A DNA stretch of 53,244 nt from an uncultured Erysipelotrichales bacterium (lineage in GTDB: Bacteria; Bacillota_I; Bacilli_A; Erysipelotrichales; Coprobacillaceae): contig CAJTTM010000017.1 of the NCBI GenBank assembly GCA_910579135.1, positions 1 to 53,244 on the forward strand. Reading direction: 5' to 3'. The notes under the pieces are model-generated. The model saw nothing but the letters and a program-made list of their open reading frames with translations. It was not told the DNA's origin and did no database searches. Of this stretch, positions 50,430-53,244 are shown piece by piece. Within the stretch, counting starts at the first letter, position 1, and the number at the start of each line of letters is the position of its first letter. Position numbers and translations under genes: made by a program.

Positions 50430-51563
50430 ATGAAAGATTTTTGGTATGAATTAAAACATGTTTGTAAACAATCAGGAGCTAGATATGGAATATTACATAC
50501 ACCTCATGGTGATGTTGAAACTCCTATGTTTATGCCTGTTGGTACACTTGCGACCGTTAAGGGTATTTCTCCAGAACAATTAAAAGAAATGAATTCACAA
50601 GTTGTTCTTGCGAATACATATCATTTATGGTTAAGACCTGGTGAAGATGTTGTGAAAATGGCTGGTGGTTTACATAAGTTTATGAATTATGATGGTCCTA
50701 TTTTAACTGATAGTGGTGGTTTTCAAGTTTTTTCTTTAGGAAAGACAAGAAAAATCGAAGAAGAAGGGGTAACTTTTAAGAGTATTGTTGATGGAAAGAA
50801 GTTATTCTTATCTCCTGAAAAATCTATTCAAATCCAAAATGATTTAGGTGCTGATATCATTATGTCTTTTGATGAATGTGCTCCTTATCCTTGTAGTCAT
50901 GATTATATGAAAAATAGCGTGGAAAGAACTTTACGTTGGGCAAAGCGTGGAAAAGATGCTCATAAGAATGAAAAACAAGCTTTATTTGGAATTGTTCAAG
51001 GTGGAGAGTTTGAGGATTTAAGAGAACTAAGTGCTAAGGAACTTGTGAAAATGGATTTCCCTGGGTATTCTATTGGTGGTACTAGTGTTGGTGAACCTAA
51101 AGATGTTATGTATAAAATGATTGAAGATGCAGTGAAATGGTTACCAGAGGATAAACCTAGATATTTAATGGGTGTTGGTAATCCCATTGATTTAATTGAA
51201 GGAGCTATTAGAGGTATTGATATGTACGATTGTGTTTTGCCTACAAGAGTTGCAAGACACGGTGCTTTAATGACACATCATGGTCGTATGAATATTAATA
51301 ATGGTAAGTTTAAGTATGATTTTGCTCCTGTTGATGATAAATGTGATTGTTATACATGTAGAAATTATTCTAGAGCTTATTTAAGGCATTTACATAAATG
51401 TGATGAAATTTTTGGAAAGAGTTTACTCTCTATTCATAATGTTGCTTTTTTATTGAAACTTTCTAAAGATATAAGAAAAGCAATTCAAGAAGATAGGCTT
51501 CTTGATTTTAAAGAAGAATTCTTAAATGAATATGGTAGAGATGTATATGAGAGGGCATTTTAA
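50430..51563 (+). CDS. tgt: tRNA-guanine transglycosylase
   Basis: A 377-aa enzyme that exchanges guanine 34 of tRNAs with GUN anticodons for preQ1. The start of the fold is ETPMFMPVGTLATVKGI. The catalytic region has LTDSGGFQVFSLGKTRKI, SFDECAPYPCSHDY and GIDMYDCVLPTRVARHG (nucleophile Asp). The zinc site is CDCYTCRNYSRAYLRHL with a following His. I chose the ATG with GAGGTG 5 nt away; an ATG seven codons upstream has no RBS. It is first in a three-gene queuosine operon. Confidence 0.98.
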   Translation: MKDFWYELKHVCKQSGARYGILHTPHGDVETPMFMPVGTLATVKGISPEQLKEMNSQVVLANTYHLWLRPGEDVVKMAGGLHKFMNYDGPILTDSGGFQVFSLGKTRKIEEEGVTFKSIVDGKKLFLSPEKSIQIQNDLGADIIMSFDECAPYPCSHDYMKNSVERTLRWAKRGKDAHKNEKQALFGIVQGGEFEDLRELSAKELVKMDFPGYSIGGTSVGEPKDVMYKMIEDAVKWLPEDKPRYLMGVGNPIDLIEGAIRGIDMYDCVLPTRVARHGALMTHHGRMNINNGKFKYDFAPVDDKCDCYTCRNYSRAYLRHLHKCDEIFGKSLLSIHNVAFLLKLSKDIRKAIQEDRLLDFKEEFLNEYGRDVYERAF

Positions 51564-52585
51564 TGAAAGTAAGTGATTTTGATTTTGATTTACCTGAAGA
51601 GTTAATCGCTCAAACACCGCTTAAAAAGAGAGATACTTCTCGTTTTATGGTATTAAATCGCAAGAAACAAACAATTGAAGATAAATACTTTTATGATATT
51701 ATTGATTATTTACATGAAGGGGATATTTTAGTAAGAAATAATACAAAAGTTATTCCTGCTAGATTATTTGGTATTAAAGAGGAAACAAACGGTCATGTTG
51801 AAGTGCTTTTATTAAAAGATAAAGGTAATGATATATGGGAATGTTTAGTTGGAAATGCTAGAATTATAAAGGTTGATACCATTATAAGTTTTGGAGGTAT
51901 TTTAAAAGCTAAATGTATTGAAGTTAGAGATGAAGGTATTAGAATATTTCAAATGATGTATAATGGGATATTTTATGAAATTCTAGATGAACTTGGGACA
52001 ATGCCTCTACCTCCTTATATTAAAGAAAAATTAGAAGATCAAAATAGATATCAAACAGTATATGCAAAAATAGCTGGCAGTGCTGCTGCTCCAACAGCTG
52101 GTCTTCATTTTACTGATGAAATCATTGAAAAGATAAAAGCTAAAGGTGTTGATATTTTAGATGTCACTTTACATGTAGGACTTGGGACTTTTAGACCTGT
52201 AAAAGTTGATGATGTTAATGATCATCATATGCATAGTGAATTTTATATGATTGATGAAGATGTTGCAAATCAATTAAATAAAGCAAAAGAAAATCATCAA
52301 AGAATTATTAGTGTTGGGACTACGTCTACTCGTACTTTAGAAGCAAATTTTAGAAAGTATGGAAAGTTTAAAGCAACTAGTGAAAATACAGATATCTTTA
52401 TTTATCCAGGATATCAATTTGAAGCTATTGATGCATTGATTACAAACTTCCATCTTCCTAAGTCTACTTTATTAATGTTAATTAGTGCTTTTGCAGGTAA
52501 AGAATTTGTTTTCAATGCTTATCAACATGCAGTTGAAGAAAGGTATCGCTTTTTTTCATTTGGCGATAGTATGATGATATTATGA
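51563..52585 (+). CDS. queA: S-adenosylmethionine:tRNA ribosyltransferase-isomerase
   Basis: A 340-aa enzyme that transfers ribose from SAM to preQ1-tRNA to form epoxyqueuosine-tRNA. The N-terminus is DFDFDLPEELIAQTPLKKRD, the middle has GSAAAPTAGLHFT and VTLHVGLGTFRPVK, and the end ITNFHLPKSTLLMLISAFAG is diagnostic. It overlaps the tgt stop by 1 bp, and its own stop overlaps queH by 4 bp. Confidence 0.98.
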   Translation: MKVSDFDFDLPEELIAQTPLKKRDTSRFMVLNRKKQTIEDKYFYDIIDYLHEGDILVRNNTKVIPARLFGIKEETNGHVEVLLLKDKGNDIWECLVGNARIIKVDTIISFGGILKAKCIEVRDEGIRIFQMMYNGIFYEILDELGTMPLPPYIKEKLEDQNRYQTVYAKIAGSAAAPTAGLHFTDEIIEKIKAKGVDILDVTLHVGLGTFRPVKVDDVNDHHMHSEFYMIDEDVANQLNKAKENHQRIISVGTTSTRTLEANFRKYGKFKATSENTDIFIYPGYQFEAIDALITNFHLPKSTLLMLISAFAGKEFVFNAYQHAVEERYRFFSFGDSMMIL

Positions 52586-53205
52586 AAATCAACTATGATA
52601 TAAAATTACAAGAAGAATTAGAAAAAATAAAAGATATAAGACCTAAATTATTATTACATGTATGTTGTGGTCCTTGTTGTAGTAATGTTGTAAAAGAGTT
52701 ATCAGAATATTTTGATATTACAATTTATTATTCTAATTCTAATATTTATCCTAAAGAAGAATATACAAGAAGATATAAAGAACTATTAACTTTTATTAAT
52801 AGATTTAATGAAGATTATCATCAAAACATTGAAGTTTATGAAGATATTTATAATCATGAAGATTGGATTAGTAATGAATATCCATTAAAAGAACTTCCTG
52901 AAGGAAGTTTAAGATGTAAATTATGTTATAGTCTACGTATGAGAAGAGCTTATGATTTTGCAGTTAGTCATCATTTTGATTATTGGACAACTGTGTTAAG
53001 TGTATCTCCACATAAAAATAGTCAATGGATCAATCAAATTGGAGAACAATGGCAAAAGGTGAAATTCTTATATGCTGATTTTAAGAAAAATGATGGTTAT
53101 TTAAAATCTACTCAAATGACTAAAGAATACAATATGTATAGACAGAATTACTGTGGTTGTGAATTTAGTTATCAAGAGATGTTAGAAAGAAAAAAGAGGC
53201 TGTAA
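52582..53205 (+). CDS. queH: epoxyqueuosine reductase QueH
   Basis: A 207-aa enzyme of the former DUF208 family that reduces epoxyqueuosine to queuosine in tRNA, replacing the cobalamin-dependent QueG. The Cys-rich motifs are present: HVCCGPCCSNV near the N-terminus, GSLRCKLCYSLRMRRAY in the middle and NYCGCEFSYQ near the C-terminus, which supply the iron-sulfur and redox cysteines. It is at the end of the tgt-queA operon, which supports the assignment. Confidence 0.95.
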   Translation: MKINYDIKLQEELEKIKDIRPKLLLHVCCGPCCSNVVKELSEYFDITIYYSNSNIYPKEEYTRRYKELLTFINRFNEDYHQNIEVYEDIYNHEDWISNEYPLKELPEGSLRCKLCYSLRMRRAYDFAVSHHFDYWTTVLSVSPHKNSQWINQIGEQWQKVKFLYADFKKNDGYLKSTQMTKEYNMYRQNYCGCEFSYQEMLERKKRL

Positions 53206-53207
53206 CG

Positions 53208-53244
53208 AAATAACTTTTTTAAGAAGTTGATTTCATTCAGCTTC
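53208..53244 (+). other. possible hairpin after queH, cut by the window end
   Basis: GAAATAACTT and AAGTTGATTTC can pair with a one-base bulge. The sequence ends before any T run, so it cannot be judged as a terminator. Confidence 0.3.

Noticed and set aside
1..53244. Genome-wide reading of TGA as Trp, suggested by the SIR2-like frame
   Set aside because: Intact conserved genes here use TGG for Trp and are not broken by TGA, and several genes end at TGA with good context (for example queA into queH). The effect is local.
1..53244. CRISPR arrays, prophage modules, rRNA or tRNA genes
   Set aside because: No regularly spaced repeats, phage structural genes, or conserved RNA gene sequences were seen.

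Overview
The window is a low-GC chromosomal segment from an anaerobic, fermentative, gut-type Firmicute. The gene set fits Erysipelotrichia (the Catenibacterium/Coprobacillus/Thomasclavelia group): a trimeric [FeFe]-hydrogenase, a glycyl-radical enzyme with its activase, ROK kinases, MurR/RpiR and DeoR sugar regulators, DUF3737 and QueH. The affiliation is inferred from gene content and base composition, not from a marker-gene comparison. TGA is used as a stop and conserved Trp positions in intact genes are TGG, so the standard bacterial code applies.

Layout. 1-3.8 kb: a small conserved protein, metG behind a T-box leader, and a ROK sugar kinase (all minus). 3.9-7 kb: an operon of an SCP2-like small protein, an iron-type alcohol dehydrogenase and an aldehyde dehydrogenase. 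7.1-12.4 kb: a six-gene operon encoding a complete binding-protein ABC importer plus an alkaline-phosphatase-superfamily enzyme and a PHP-family phosphatase, which suggests import and dephosphorylation of an organophosphate. 12.5-14.2 kb: a YitT-type membrane protein with a terminator-like hairpin in its leader, and an N-acetyltransferase. 14.2-14.5 kb: a truncated SIR2-like gene whose frame is broken only by TGA codons. 14.7-18.9 kb: glycyl-radical enzyme, fructose-6-phosphate-aldolase-type protein and divergent activase, resembling the radical anhydrohexitol-phosphate pathway of E. coli YbiW/PflD with FsaA/FsaB. A DeoR regulator follows. 19.8-25 kb: a 1,717-residue exported multidomain surface protein with an unidentified N-terminal domain. 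25.1-28.9 kb: glycerate kinase, GH1 6-phospho-beta-glucosidase and a MurR/RpiR regulator. The regulator is preceded by a promoter, a perfect inverted repeat, a 32-codon mini-ORF and an intrinsic terminator.

29-33 kb is less dense: a truncated response regulator with an XRE regulator, a 560-bp gene-poor stretch, a Cu/Zn-SOD-family protein, DUF3737 with a small partner, and a divergent LysR regulator. 33-35 kb is groES-groEL with two CIRCE elements. 35.1-40.9 kb is the hydrogenase operon (NuoE-, NuoF- and HydA-like), followed by a lipoprotein and permease of a SsuA/SsuC-type ABC importer with no ATPase gene. 40.9-43.45 kb is a scar of more GC-rich, mostly decayed mobile-element DNA carrying one intact XRE membrane regulator. 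43.45-53.2 kb is again ordinary: an ADP-ribosylglycohydrolase, serC-serA, a ROK glucokinase-like gene, a LysR regulator divergent from a Na+/alanine (AGCS) symporter, and tgt-queA-queH for queuosine.

The most unusual points are the mini-ORF/terminator leader of the RpiR gene, the SIR2-like remnant with in-frame TGA codons, the phosphatase-bearing ABC operon, the glycerate kinase/GH1 pairing, and the unassigned N-terminal domain of the giant surface protein. I found no rRNA, tRNA, CRISPR array or intact transposase.
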